A stretch of 29,682 nt of DNA from an uncultured Eubacteriales bacterium (GCA_902772745.1 CACYBV010000004.1:1-29682); one strand, 5' to 3'; positions 16,385-23,844 are shown, counted from the first letter of the stretch. Notes: generated from the sequence alone by a model not told the origin. Made by a program: numbers and translations.

Positions 16385-17419
16385 ATGGTAAGCGCAGTAT
16401 TAATGAAAGCCTCATCCGCAAACAGCGGACAGGTGCTCGGAATCATCATCACCATTCTGGTCATCCTTTTTGTGCTGATCGTGATTTTCAGGAGCATCAT
16501 CATTGTCCCGCAGGCGATGCAGTTTGTCGTCGAACGCCTCGGGAAGTATAAAAAGACCTGGGAAGCGGGCCTGCACTTAAAGGTTCCGATCATCGAGCGC
16601 ATCGCAAAGCGCGCTTCCTTAAAGGAGCAGGTACTCGACACCCCGCCGCAGCCCGTGATCACCAAGGATAACGTCACGATCCAGATCGACTCGGTCGTGT
16701 ACTTCCATATCTTTGACGCGAAGCTTTTCGCCTATGGCGCGCATGATCCGGTGGTCGCTTTGGAAAACCTCTCGGCGACGACCCTTCGTAACATTGTCGG
16801 CGAGCTGACCCTCGACGAATCCCTCACCTCCCGTGACACCATCAACGGCCGGCTCACGCAGACCCTCGACGAAGCGACGGACCGCTGGGGCATCAAGGTT
16901 GAGCGCGTGGAGCTGAAGAACATCATCCCGCCCGCGGAAATCCGGGCTTCGATGGAAAAGGAAATGAAGGCGGAACGTGAACGCCGCCAGACCGTTCTCG
17001 AGGCGGAAGGCCACAAGCAGGCGGTCATCACAAGAGCCGAAGGCGACAAGCAGGCGATCGTGCTTGCAGCAGAAGGCGAACGCGACGCGAGGATTGCCCG
17101 GGCACAGGGTGAAGCACAGGCGATTTTCCTTGCCAAGAAAGCAGAAGCGGACGGCATCAAGGAACTCCTGAACGCCAGGATCGACGAACGTGTCCTCGAA
17201 CTGAAGCGCTATGAAGCGATGGTGAAGGTCGCGGACGGCCATTCGGCCAAGATCATCATCCCGACCGACATGGTCCAGAGCGTCAAGAACCCGATCCTCT
17301 TCTCCGAGATGACCGGTATCGGCGACGTCACGAAGAGCCGCGAAAAAGAGCCGGATCCGGCATATGTTGATCCCTGCTGCGACGAGGACCAGGTGGTAAT
17401 TCCGGGAAGCAGCAAGTAA
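16385..17419 (+). CDS. Stomatin-like SPFH/Band 7 membrane protein (QmcA-like)
   Basis: A 344-residue membrane-anchored SPFH protein. One hydrophobic segment (about residues 18-37) is followed by the Band 7 domain, with VPQAMQFVVERLGKY and the proline-rich turn VLDTPPQPVITKDNV typical of stomatin/QmcA proteins. A charged, Ala/Glu-rich coiled coil follows (about 195-270; RERRQTVLEAEGHKQAVIT). These proteins oligomerise into membrane microdomain scaffolds and often partner with proteases or NfeD proteins; no NfeD gene adjoins it here. AAAGGAAGG lies about 9 nt before the ATG. It has its own promoter and appears monocistronic. A second, flotillin-type SPFH protein is encoded at 23845. Confidence 0.93.
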   Translation: MVSAVLMKASSANSGQVLGIIITILVILFVLIVIFRSIIIVPQAMQFVVERLGKYKKTWEAGLHLKVPIIERIAKRASLKEQVLDTPPQPVITKDNVTIQIDSVVYFHIFDAKLFAYGAHDPVVALENLSATTLRNIVGELTLDESLTSRDTINGRLTQTLDEATDRWGIKVERVELKNIIPPAEIRASMEKEMKAERERRQTVLEAEGHKQAVITRAEGDKQAIVLAAEGERDARIARAQGEAQAIFLAKKAEADGIKELLNARIDERVLELKRYEAMVKVADGHSAKIIIPTDMVQSVKNPILFSEMTGIGDVTKSREKEPDPAYVDPCCDEDQVVIPGSSK

Positions 17420-17447
17420 TCGATAAACGGGAAGATCCAGCCCTTTT

Positions 17448-17578
17448 TGTAAAGGCTTCGGGCCTGGGACGTCCCAAAAAACAGATAGTGCCTTCTTCTT
17501 TTCGAGACCGGGAACGGTTTCGAAAAGAGGAAGGCACTATTGAATTCGGAGGGGCATCCCAGGCCCGGAGCCTTTGCA
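17448..17578. repeat. Long nested intergenic hairpin
   Basis: The outer arms 17448-17469 and 17557-17578 pair over about 22 bp with G-U wobbles only. The inner arms 17485-17510 and 17515-17540 pair over 26 bp around a GGAA (GNRA-type) tetraloop. The whole 131-nt element folds into one rod with a single internal loop. It lies between two convergent genes. It has no transposase and no second copy in the window. Confidence 0.8.
17475..17540 (-). terminator. Intrinsic terminator of GH5 gene (inner hairpin)
   Basis: Read on the minus strand, the 26-bp inner stem is followed by CTGTTTTTT (positions 17484-17476), a classic terminator tail about 65 nt after the GH5 stop. On the plus strand no T-run follows, so termination should be directional. 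Confidence 0.65.
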
Positions 17579-17604
17579 CTGAAGCCGGAGCCCGGGTTTA
17601 CTGC

Positions 17605-18720
17605 TTACTTCTGCAGATACTTTTTCAGCCAGCGGCCCGAATCGGAGAGGTCGTCATCGGTAAAGCCCGAGGTCTTGGTGCAGTCCGGTTTGATCAGCGC
17701 ACAGGTCTCATCCTTGTTGGAGAGGTTCCAGCAGCAGGAACTGATGTGGTTTTCATCGAGGAACTCGGTCCAGAGATCGCCTTCCCCGGTGTTCGCGATG
17801 CCTTTTCCGGAGGAATCCGAGATGCCGTATTCGGTGACGAAGATCGGAATGCCCTTCGACATCGCGTCAATCGCATCGTTCCTGAGTGACTGCTTATGCG
17901 TTTCCGCGTAGAAGTGAAGGGTGTACATCACGTTTTCGAACTCGAGCGGGTTGTATGTGGGCGCCTGGACAAGCTTGGACCAGCTCGGGGTTCCGACGAT
18001 GACGACGCTGTCCGGGTCGTTTTTCCGGATGACCGGGATCACTTCCTCAGCGTAGGCTTTGATCACGTCCCACTGGCAGTTGTTGGGCTCGTTGCAGATC
18101 TCGTAGAGCACATTGTCGTGATCCGCGTATTTTTTGGACATCTCGTCGAAGAAAGCGATCGCCTCGTCCTTATGCATGTTCGGATTGCCGTCCGATAAGA
18201 TGTGCCAGTCGATGAGCACATACATGCCTTCCTCGGTACAGAGATTCACGCCTTTGTCGATCAGCTCCTTCATCTTCTCCGGGTCGCCGTTTTTCGTCGT
18301 ATAACCCATGTTTTCCTGCGTGTACATCGCGAGGCGGATAATATCACAGCCCCATTCAGTATGAAGCTGATGGAAGCATTCCTCATTGATGTACTCGGGG
18401 AACCAGGCGATGCCGTGCGTGCTGATGCCCTTAAGCTGCACCGGTTCGTTTTTCTCGTTGACGAGGTTGATGCCTTCCACATGAAGTTTGTGGAACTTCG
18501 GTTCTTCTTCCGGAGCGGTTTCGGAACTGCTCTCTGCGTCCGCCGCTGTCTCCGCAGTTTCGGGCGCCTCCTGCTTTTCGGAAGCGGTCTCGGAGCTTTC
18601 CTGAACGCTCTTCTGGGTTTCTGCCGGCTCCTGCTTATTTGTGCAGCTTCCGAGAGCTGCCGCGGCGAGGAGCAGACTAAGAAGAAGGGCGGCTGCTTTT
18701 CTCAATAATCCCTTTTTCAT
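17605..18720 (-). CDS. GH5 endoglucanase-like lipoprotein
   Basis: A 371-residue secreted glycoside hydrolase family 5 enzyme, probably cutting beta-1,4-glucans or related polysaccharides at the cell surface. The signal peptide ends in a lipobox with Cys26 (LGSC). Residues 27-74 form a Glu/Ala/Ser/Thr-rich linker. The catalytic barrel follows: HGIAWFP, IIRLAMY, DWHILSDGNP, then ICNEP with acid/base Glu211 and PIFVTEYG with nucleophile Glu297. LHFYAETH and the CCWNLSNKDE region before the end complete the active site. The order resembles GH5 cellulases of the subfamily 2 type. The minus-strand AAAGGA is 6 nt before the ATG. It has its own promoter and terminator. Substrate specificity is inferred from family resemblance only. 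Confidence 0.92.
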   Translation of the reverse strand: MKKGLLRKAAALLLSLLLAAAALGSCTNKQEPAETQKSVQESSETASEKQEAPETAETAADAESSSETAPEEEPKFHKLHVEGINLVNEKNEPVQLKGISTHGIAWFPEYINEECFHQLHTEWGCDIIRLAMYTQENMGYTTKNGDPEKMKELIDKGVNLCTEEGMYVLIDWHILSDGNPNMHKDEAIAFFDEMSKKYADHDNVLYEICNEPNNCQWDVIKAYAEEVIPVIRKNDPDSVVIVGTPSWSKLVQAPTYNPLEFENVMYTLHFYAETHKQSLRNDAIDAMSKGIPIFVTEYGISDSSGKGIANTGEGDLWTEFLDENHISSCCWNLSNKDETCALIKPDCTKTSGFTDDDLSDSGRWLKKYLQK

Positions 18721-18777
18721 GTTCGGTCCTTTCTGCAGACGGGGTTTCCGACCGTCTGGCTTGATGACTTTACAGAC

Positions 18778-18805
18778 AGTGTATCACAGATGCGGAAAAA
18801 GTCAA
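18778..18805 (-). promoter_or_regulatory. Promoter of GH5 gene
   Basis: On the minus strand TTGACT (18805-18800), a 16-bp spacer and TACACT (18783-18778), about 57 nt before the start codon. A short inverted repeat AGACGG/CCGTCT lies in the 5' leader (about 18737-18757). Confidence 0.65.
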
Positions 18806-18854
18806 CCGTCACCTTATTGCATCCCATACACCGAAAAAACCGGCAGACAGTCAT

Positions 18855-18885
18855 AAAAATGGAGCGGGACAGGTGCCCGCTCCAT
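18855..18885 (-). terminator. Intrinsic terminator of LRR lipoprotein gene
   Basis: A 10-bp perfect stem ATGGAGCGGG/CCCGCTCCAT (18859-18868 with 18876-18885) is followed on the minus strand by TTTTATG. It lies about 30 nt beyond the LRR gene stop. Confidence 0.75.
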
Positions 18886-18914
18886 ATACGAGTATGAAAT
18901 GATTTATGGACCCG

Positions 18915-19991
18915 TTATTTAAACTCCTCTATGGTATCGGCGGTATACTGCTTTCCCTTATAGTTGATCACCAGATTATCGTCACAGCCGTAGAAAGCGC
19001 TGGAGCCGACTTTGATTACGGCTTTATCTGAAATCGTGACTTCCTTTAAAGATTCACAGTAACTGAAACATTCTTGCCCGATTTCAATATTTCCGCTGCC
19101 GATCAGGATCGTTTTCAGGTTTTTCAGATCAGAAAATGCACTTTCTCCGATCTCAAGAGTACAATCACTTATTGATAATTCGGCCACATCGCTTTTTCCG
19201 AAACATGTTTCTCCGATTTTGCCTTCACAGTTGCTTATTGAGACAGCCATATTATTGCCGCAGTCATAGAAACAAAGCCTGCCAAGATCAATTTTACTGT
19301 TTGACAGTTCAATAGTTTCCAAGTCAGGGGTCGCTCTAAAGCATTCTTCTCCTGTACTTATGTCACAATTATCAATACTCAGCTTTTGGACACTGCCATC
19401 ATCAAATATAGCGGACTGTAATTCAAGCTTAGAGTCGGATATTGTGATTGCTGCAAGGTCTCCTGTTTCTGAAAATGCGTGGTTATCGCAAGTGAGTTTA
19501 CTGTCTGTGACGGTCATTCTTGTAACCTTGCCGCAGCCCGCTATTGCCTGTGATTCAAGATTCAGTTCACTTTTTTCAATAATGATTTCTTCAAAGCTGC
19601 CATCAGATAAAGAAATCGTATCCAGTTTCATCGTAACGCCGGAAAGAACGAGAACTTTTGCCTTGCATTCAGAAAGAGCCCCTTCGTCGATTTCTGTAAC
19701 AGTATCCCCATCCGGGCTTACAGAAGGGATTACCAAGGTGTCACCGGCAAAGGTTCCCGGTCCCGTAAGTATGCAGGTACCGTTGCCGCTGCTTTTAAAT
19801 TCCAGTCCCTTTGACGGTTCATAAACTGTCGAAGCTTCGGAAGGCTGCTGCGTAGCTTCGGCGGAAGTGTCTTTGGCCTGACTGCCCGGCTGTGATTCGT
19901 TCCCGGACTTGTTTCCGCAGGCTGCAAAAACCAGAATAACGATCAGGAGTACAGCAAAGAAGGTAAAATACTTTCTCTTCATGATAAACAT
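18915..19991 (-). CDS. BspA-like leucine-rich repeat surface lipoprotein
   Basis: A predicted lipoprotein of 358 residues. The signal peptide MFIMKRKYFTFFAVLLIVI ends in a VFAAC lipobox with Cys25, followed by a Ser/Gln/Glu-rich linker to about residue 65. The rest is a series of degenerate repeats of roughly 22-24 residues with the pattern (F/C)xxxxxLxxIxISxSxLxxGxxxF, ending in LKEVTISDKAVIKVGSSAFYGC. This matches the LRR_5/BspA class found in surface proteins of gut and oral bacteria, some involved in adhesion. Cys residues recur at equivalent repeat positions. ATG 19991 is preferred because GAGGG lies about 8 nt upstream; ATG 19982 and a longer frame from 20051 are alternatives, but the latter would start within the promoter. 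The gene is visibly more AT-rich than its neighbours, and its promoter contains a TA tract. Confidence 0.87.
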   Translation of the reverse strand: MFIMKRKYFTFFAVLLIVILVFAACGNKSGNESQPGSQAKDTSAEATQQPSEASTVYEPSKGLEFKSSGNGTCILTGPGTFAGDTLVIPSVSPDGDTVTEIDEGALSECKAKVLVLSGVTMKLDTISLSDGSFEEIIIEKSELNLESQAIAGCGKVTRMTVTDSKLTCDNHAFSETGDLAAITISDSKLELQSAIFDDGSVQKLSIDNCDISTGEECFRATPDLETIELSNSKIDLGRLCFYDCGNNMAVSISNCEGKIGETCFGKSDVAELSISDCTLEIGESAFSDLKNLKTILIGSGNIEIGQECFSYCESLKEVTISDKAVIKVGSSAFYGCDDNLVINYKGKQYTADTIEEFK

Positions 19992-20050
19992 ACGCGTCGC
20001 CCTCTTCCTTAGTATGGCTGGAAAAGAGGGACTCCTTTCTTTTTTTCTCA

Positions 20051-20081
20051 ATTATATATATATATATATATATAATGTCAA
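20051..20081 (-). promoter_or_regulatory. TA-tract promoter of LRR lipoprotein gene, candidate phase-variable switch
   Basis: On the minus strand a perfect TTGACA (20081-20076) is followed by an alternating TA tract of 11 units (plus-strand 20053-20074) ending in TATAAT (20056-20051). The spacer to TATAAT is 19 bp, longer than the optimal 17; a TATATA at 17 bp is also available inside the tract. Loss or gain of a TA unit would change the spacer by 2 bp. The rest of the window contains no similar simple repeat. Confidence 0.65.
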
Positions 20082-20171
20082 GTTTTTCTTCTGATTGTCT
20101 GCTGATCCTGCTGTCTGTCCGAAATGACCATGGGGTTCAATTTCAGGGGCCGTCTGAATAATGATGAAAGC

Positions 20172-20201
20172 TTGTCAAGGCAGGGGTTTGTGTGCTATAT
20201 T
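20172..20201 (+). promoter_or_regulatory. Promoter of sugar kinase gene
   Basis: TTGTCA (20172-20177), an 18-bp spacer and an extended -10 TGCTATATT (TATATT 20196-20201), about 100 nt before the start codon. Confidence 0.6.
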
Positions 20202-20299
20202 GAATGTCAGGAATATCCGGAGCTTTACTAAGACTTTTTCCTGCAGATACATGCAGCAGGCCATAAAATGAAATGCTTATTCCAAAAAAGGAGAACCCC

Positions 20300-21205
20300 A
20301 TGATCTATACAGTCACACTGAATCCTTCGCTGGATTATTTCGCAGTGACGGAGGGCTTTCGCGAAGGAAAAACGAACCGCACACATGACGAATACATTGT
20401 TCCCGGCGGAAAAGGCCTGAATGTCTCGATGGTGCTGTCGCGGCTCGGGATGAAGAGTATCGCGATTGCCTTCACAGCGGGATTTACCGGTGCGGAGCTC
20501 AGACGGCTTCTCCTGGCGGAGGATGTGGATACGGAAATGATCGATACAGGCGCGGGCTTCAGCCGCATCAATGTGAAGATCAACACAGGACAGATCACCG
20601 AATTCAACGGGTCGGGCGTCACCCTCTCGGAAGCGCTCGTCCTGAGGCTGAAAAACCGCCTTTTCGGGCTTTCTGCCGACGATCTCGTGATCTTTTCCGG
20701 AAGCCTGCCGAAAGGCGCAGAAACCGGCTTTTATCGCGATATGATGGCTTCAACAAAAGCCCGGGTGATCCTTGACACCTACGGCGAAGCCCTGCTTTCG
20801 GCGCTTCCCCTGCGGCCTTTCCTGATCAAGCCGAACGACGAGGAGATCGAGGCGATCGCAGGCCGTCCGCTGACGGATGATCAAAAACTGCAGGAGGCAA
20901 TGCAGGCGCTCCAGACACTCGGCGCCCGAAACGTGATGGTCTCCCTCGGTGCAAAAGGAGCGGTGCTTCTTACCGAAAACGGCGATCTCTTCCGCGCCGC
21001 CCCGCCGCAGGTTCCGCCGGGCCGTACCCTGAATACCGTCGCGGCCGGCGACTCGATGATTGCGGGCTTTCTACGCGCTTTTGAGATCACCGGCGATTAC
21101 GGCTTTGCCCTCCGCTTTTCGGTTGCGGTCGGAACCGCCGCCGCCTATTCGGACTGGCTTCCGGAGAAATCCTTCATCGAAGCGCTGTGGGGGGAGAAGA
21201 TCTGA
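20300..21205 (+). CDS. fruK: PfkB-family sugar-phosphate kinase, probable 1-phosphofructokinase
   Basis: A 301-residue cytoplasmic kinase of the 1-phosphofructokinase/tagatose-6-phosphate kinase group. It starts MIYTVTLNPSLDYF, the hallmark N-terminus of FruK/LacC proteins. It carries the first PfkB signature GGKGLNVSMVLSRLG near residues 38-52, FSGSLPKG, the KPNDEEIE strand, and the ATP-site/catalytic motif NTVAAGDSMIAGF near residues 250-262 with the catalytic Asp. FruK would phosphorylate fructose-1-phosphate to the 1,6-bisphosphate. No fructose PTS or FruR-type regulator is adjacent, so fructose use is not confirmed by context; tagatose-6-phosphate kinase is the main alternative. AAAGGAGA lies about 8 nt before ATG 20300; an upstream in-frame ATG at 20273 lacks a site. 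Confidence 0.85.
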   Translation: MIYTVTLNPSLDYFAVTEGFREGKTNRTHDEYIVPGGKGLNVSMVLSRLGMKSIAIAFTAGFTGAELRRLLLAEDVDTEMIDTGAGFSRINVKINTGQITEFNGSGVTLSEALVLRLKNRLFGLSADDLVIFSGSLPKGAETGFYRDMMASTKARVILDTYGEALLSALPLRPFLIKPNDEEIEAIAGRPLTDDQKLQEAMQALQTLGARNVMVSLGAKGAVLLTENGDLFRAAPPQVPPGRTLNTVAAGDSMIAGFLRAFEITGDYGFALRFSVAVGTAAAYSDWLPEKSFIEALWGEKI

Positions 21206-21222
21206 AAGGACAGAGATTCAAA

Positions 21223-21309
21223 GGACAGCCTAAGACAGAACAGACCTTTCTCCCAAGGAGACCTGGAACCGTCTCCTTGGGAGAAAGGTCTGTTCTGTCC
21301 GGGCTGTCC
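21223..21309. repeat. Long intergenic inverted repeat (29 + 8 bp stem)
   Basis: Arms 21234-21262 and 21271-21299 are perfectly complementary over 29 bp with an 8-nt loop. After a small internal loop, 21223-21230 pairs with 21302-21309 over 8 bp. It lies between two convergent genes, 18 nt after the kinase stop. No T-run follows on either strand. A short direct repeat AAAGGACAG (21205-21213, 21220-21228) sits at the left edge. Confidence 0.85.
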
Positions 21310-21330
21310 GTCCGTCTCCGCCAGAAGACA

Positions 21331-21807
21331 TCAGTCCCCGGCGGTTTTCTCCTGATGGTCGATCCACATGCGGAGGGTCTGGACAGCCTGTGAGATATTG
21401 TCAAGTTCGCGGCGGATATCGTCGAAGTCCGCCTGCTCATCCGGATTGATGCGGCCGTCGACCGCTATCTCGATGAGGCGGTCCTTGCGCCTGTCGAGGG
21501 AATTGATGGCATTTACGGTTTCGAGCGTAATCTGCGAGAGGGATTTCAGCTCGATTTCCGGGACATAGACCTGGCCGATGGGGCATTCGTGCGAGCAGTA
21601 GTAATTGCAGAGACGCGCGTCGCGGTAGCACTGGGACATTGCGAGCACTTCTTCCGGATGCGGAAGGGAGCGCTCGGACTCGATTTTCTCGATCCGGTCA
21701 TCGCTGACGAAGTCCATGAGCTCACCTGCGCGTTCCCGGGTAAGGCCGGCGGCTTCTCTTGAGAGCTGGTAGGCGTTTTTGTTGGTCTTAACGGATTTTC
21801 TTCCCAT
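21331..21807 (-). CDS. Small XRE-like HTH regulator with Cys cluster
   Basis: A 158-residue protein. The N-terminal part (about residues 12-60: YQLSREAAGLTRERAGELMDFVSDDRIEKIESERSLP split over four helices) resembles an XRE-type helix-turn-helix. It is followed by a Cys cluster C-x3-C-x3-C in LCNYYCSHECPIGQVY (about residues 67-82, with an additional Cys in SQCYRD). This could bind a metal or respond to redox state. The C-terminal half is an amphipathic helical region with heptad-like Leu/Ile spacing (IDSL, DDIRRELDNISQAVQTLR), probably for dimerisation. AAGGAG lies about 8 nt upstream on the minus strand. A near-perfect 20-bp palindrome covers its own -10 box, suggesting autoregulation. Similar proteins are common in Clostridia, but I know of no assigned function. 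Confidence 0.8.
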   Translation of the reverse strand: MGRKSVKTNKNAYQLSREAAGLTRERAGELMDFVSDDRIEKIESERSLPHPEEVLAMSQCYRDARLCNYYCSHECPIGQVYVPEIELKSLSQITLETVNAINSLDRRKDRLIEIAVDGRINPDEQADFDDIRRELDNISQAVQTLRMWIDHQEKTAGD

Positions 21808-21841
21808 GACGGCAATCTCCTTTTCCCATACCCGTAGTTAC

Positions 21842-21861
21842 TTTCCAAGTATACATGGAAA
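21842..21861. promoter_or_regulatory. Palindromic operator candidate over HTH gene promoter
   Basis: TTTCCAAGTATACATGGAAA is a 20-bp palindrome with 18 of 20 positions symmetric, centred on the -10 box of the HTH gene. Its length and place fit a dimeric XRE-type repressor. The divergent DUF402 promoter is about 25 bp away, so one site might affect both. Confidence 0.5.
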
Positions 21862-21876
21862 TCGATGATAAATCAA
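21848..21876 (-). promoter_or_regulatory. Promoter of HTH regulator gene
   Basis: On the minus strand TTGATT (21876-21871), a 17-bp spacer and TATACT (21853-21848), about 40 nt before the start codon. Confidence 0.7.
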
Positions 21877-21883
21877 CTGCAAC

Positions 21884-21913
21884 TTGACGGAAAGGGCTGA
21901 AAGGTGTTATCAT
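21884..21913 (+). promoter_or_regulatory. Promoter of DUF402 gene
   Basis: TTGACG (21884-21889), an 18-bp spacer and TATCAT (21908-21913), about 105 nt before the start codon. TTATCA one base earlier gives a 17-bp spacer. Confidence 0.6.
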
Positions 21914-22018
21914 GTGAAAAATAACCCGGCGGCTTTTCATGCGGCACTTTTTGAGGCGTGAAACGGACCCGCCGGAAACAGACTTCCGGGAAGAGCAGGG
22001 AATATCACAAGGAGGCCT

Positions 22019-22588
22019 ATGGCGGCAATCAGGAGTGAAATCAGGGATCTTTACCAGAATCACTGGACGGGCATCTCGATCGCGGATTTTCAGACGGAGG
22101 ACTTCTGCACGCCCTGCTTTATGGGAATCAGCGGGAGAGAGGCGCGCTACCGCATCGCAGAGATCGACGAACCGCTTGTCGTCGGTCCCGGCAATGCGCG
22201 TCTTACCGTGTCGGATTGCGGCTACTTCTGGCTGATTCTTGCGCCGAAGGACCGGTATTTCTGGATTTCTGCGGCATTCAGCCCGGAGAAGGAACTTCTG
22301 GAAATCTATATCGATATTACTGCAGGGAATGATTTTACGGACCCCGAGAATCCGGTTTACCGTGACATGTACCTCGACATTGTCGTAAATCCGGGAGGCG
22401 AAGTGCGGATCCTGGATGAAGACGAACTGGAAGCGGCTTTTTCCGGAGGGAAAATCACTCCGCAGGAGTACGATCGGACGAAGAAGTGTGCGTTGTTGCT
22501 TCGGGATTATCTTGCCGCACATGCACTGGAAGTGCTGGATTATGTCCGGACGGAGATGAACCGGGAATGGGCCGATCCCGTTATATAA
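22019..22588 (+). CDS. DUF402 domain protein (FomD/nucleoside-diphosphatase-like barrel)
   Basis: A 189-residue cytoplasmic protein. The central part, ISAAFSPEKELLEIYIDITAGNDF and MYLDIVVNPGGEVRILDEDELEAAF (each a shorter block in the family), matches DUF402. That fold includes FomD and related phosphatases acting on nucleotide-linked substrates; the conserved Asp/Glu residues in YIDI and YLDIVV and in DEDEL are the expected metal ligands. The C-terminal helices (KITPQEYDRTKKCALLL) match the usual family tail. Length is normal. AAGGAGG is present but only 3 nt before the ATG, unusually close; no better in-frame start was found. It is divergent from the HTH regulator and 34 nt upstream of the PI-PLC gene. 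The biological substrate is unknown. Confidence 0.8.
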   Translation: MAAIRSEIRDLYQNHWTGISIADFQTEDFCTPCFMGISGREARYRIAEIDEPLVVGPGNARLTVSDCGYFWLILAPKDRYFWISAAFSPEKELLEIYIDITAGNDFTDPENPVYRDMYLDIVVNPGGEVRILDEDELEAAFSGGKITPQEYDRTKKCALLLRDYLAAHALEVLDYVRTEMNREWADPVI

Positions 22589-22622
22589 AAGCCCGTTCGC
22601 TGAGGAAAGAGAGGTTTTGAGT

Positions 22623-23651
22623 ATGGAGAATGAAAAGCGGAAAGCAAAACCGGCCGTTCTGGTTCTGTTTGCCCTGTTCATTGTGGCTTTATTGGTGCTC
22701 GGCTGGTTTACACTTCTGCCTAATATTCAGAAGGCTGACACCTATCCGGTATACGGCTCCGAAAACTGGATGGCCGATGTGCCGGATGAACAGCTTCTGT
22801 CGGAGCTGGCGATTCCGGGCACGCATGACTCGGCGACACAGTATGTCCAGCTGGCTTACTTCTCCAAATGCCAGTCGCTGTCGATCGGGGAACAGCTCAA
22901 TGCGGGTTTCAGATATCTTGATATCCGCCTCAGTCCGGACGGGCAGGAGCTGAAGCTGGTGCACGGCTTCACAAACTGCAGGACCGGGAACGCGCTGTGG
23001 AGCAAAAAGCTGTACCTTTCGGCGGTGCTTCAGGACTGCGGGGAATTCCTCGAAAAGAATCCGACGGAGTGCATTCTCTTTGCCGTCAAAAAAGAAGACG
23101 GGAACGAGAACATCTCCGGCTTTCAGAAGCTCCTTTCCGATGCGCTTCTTGCGTCGGACGTCCCGGTACTTGAAACTTCGGAAATCCCGACGATGGGAGA
23201 AGCCAGGGGAAAGCTTGTGCTGTTCCGCCGCTACGAGGACGAACTGCAGATCGGAGCAAAGGCCGGTATCCCGCTTCTCTGGGCGGATCAGCCGAAGTCG
23301 GGCAGCGATTATGTTTCACCGCCTTACGTGGATACGGAAAACGGCGGATTTGTCCTGCGGGTACAGGACCGTTTTGAGTACAATGTGAATATGAAGTGGG
23401 ACGCTTTCACGGAAACGCTTCGGGAAAGCGCTTCGAACGGAGACGTGACCCTGGACTTCCTTTCCACCAAAGGGCCCGCGAAATTAGGGCATCCGTACCG
23501 CTTTGCAAAAAAACTGAATAAAAAACTGCTGAAAGAGGATTTCTCCAAAGAGGCATATGGAAAACTTCAGGGCGGCGCGTGGATCATCGTCGATTTCGGA
23601 TCGCCGAAACTGGCGGAAAAGGTCTGGAAACTGAATTTCCCGGAGGAATAA
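22623..23651 (+). CDS. Membrane-anchored phosphatidylinositol-specific phospholipase C-like protein
   Basis: A 342-residue protein with an N-terminal membrane anchor (about residues 11-33) and an extracellular PI-PLC X domain. The catalytic His pair is seen as His68 in IPGTHDSAT and His114 in LVHGF, with the RYLDIRL strand (Asp100, Arg102) between them, in the order expected for bacterial PI-PLC. Such enzymes cut phosphatidylinositol or GPI-type lipids by acid/base catalysis through the two His. The region after about residue 180 (LVLFRRYEDE, WADQP) fits the second half of the barrel. ATG 22623 is chosen, 9 nt after AGAGAGG; a TTG at 22617 is too close to the site. No separate terminator or promoter is clear, so it may be read with the DUF402 gene. 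The true substrate is not known. Confidence 0.88.
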   Translation: MENEKRKAKPAVLVLFALFIVALLVLGWFTLLPNIQKADTYPVYGSENWMADVPDEQLLSELAIPGTHDSATQYVQLAYFSKCQSLSIGEQLNAGFRYLDIRLSPDGQELKLVHGFTNCRTGNALWSKKLYLSAVLQDCGEFLEKNPTECILFAVKKEDGNENISGFQKLLSDALLASDVPVLETSEIPTMGEARGKLVLFRRYEDELQIGAKAGIPLLWADQPKSGSDYVSPPYVDTENGGFVLRVQDRFEYNVNMKWDAFTETLRESASNGDVTLDFLSTKGPAKLGHPYRFAKKLNKKLLKEDFSKEAYGKLQGGAWIIVDFGSPKLAEKVWKLNFPEE

Positions 23652-23844
23652 AAACGGGAAAGAAGGAGAAGCTTTATCGGAAGTTCTGCGGCGGATTAGC
23701 AGATTCTATTCTGCGGAAACCGCCCTGTATTTCAGCTTCCGGATAGCGTATATTATAGGGAAAGCGAGGCAGTCACAGCTTCGCATGGCACATTTGCAAA
23801 CCGGCCGGCTTCCCGGCGGGATATTACGCAGAAAGGGGAAAATC

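Noticed and set aside
17448..17578. MITE or insertion sequence remnant
   Set aside because: No flanking target duplication was noticed, no transposase fragment is present and no second copy exists in the window; kept only as an open hypothesis.
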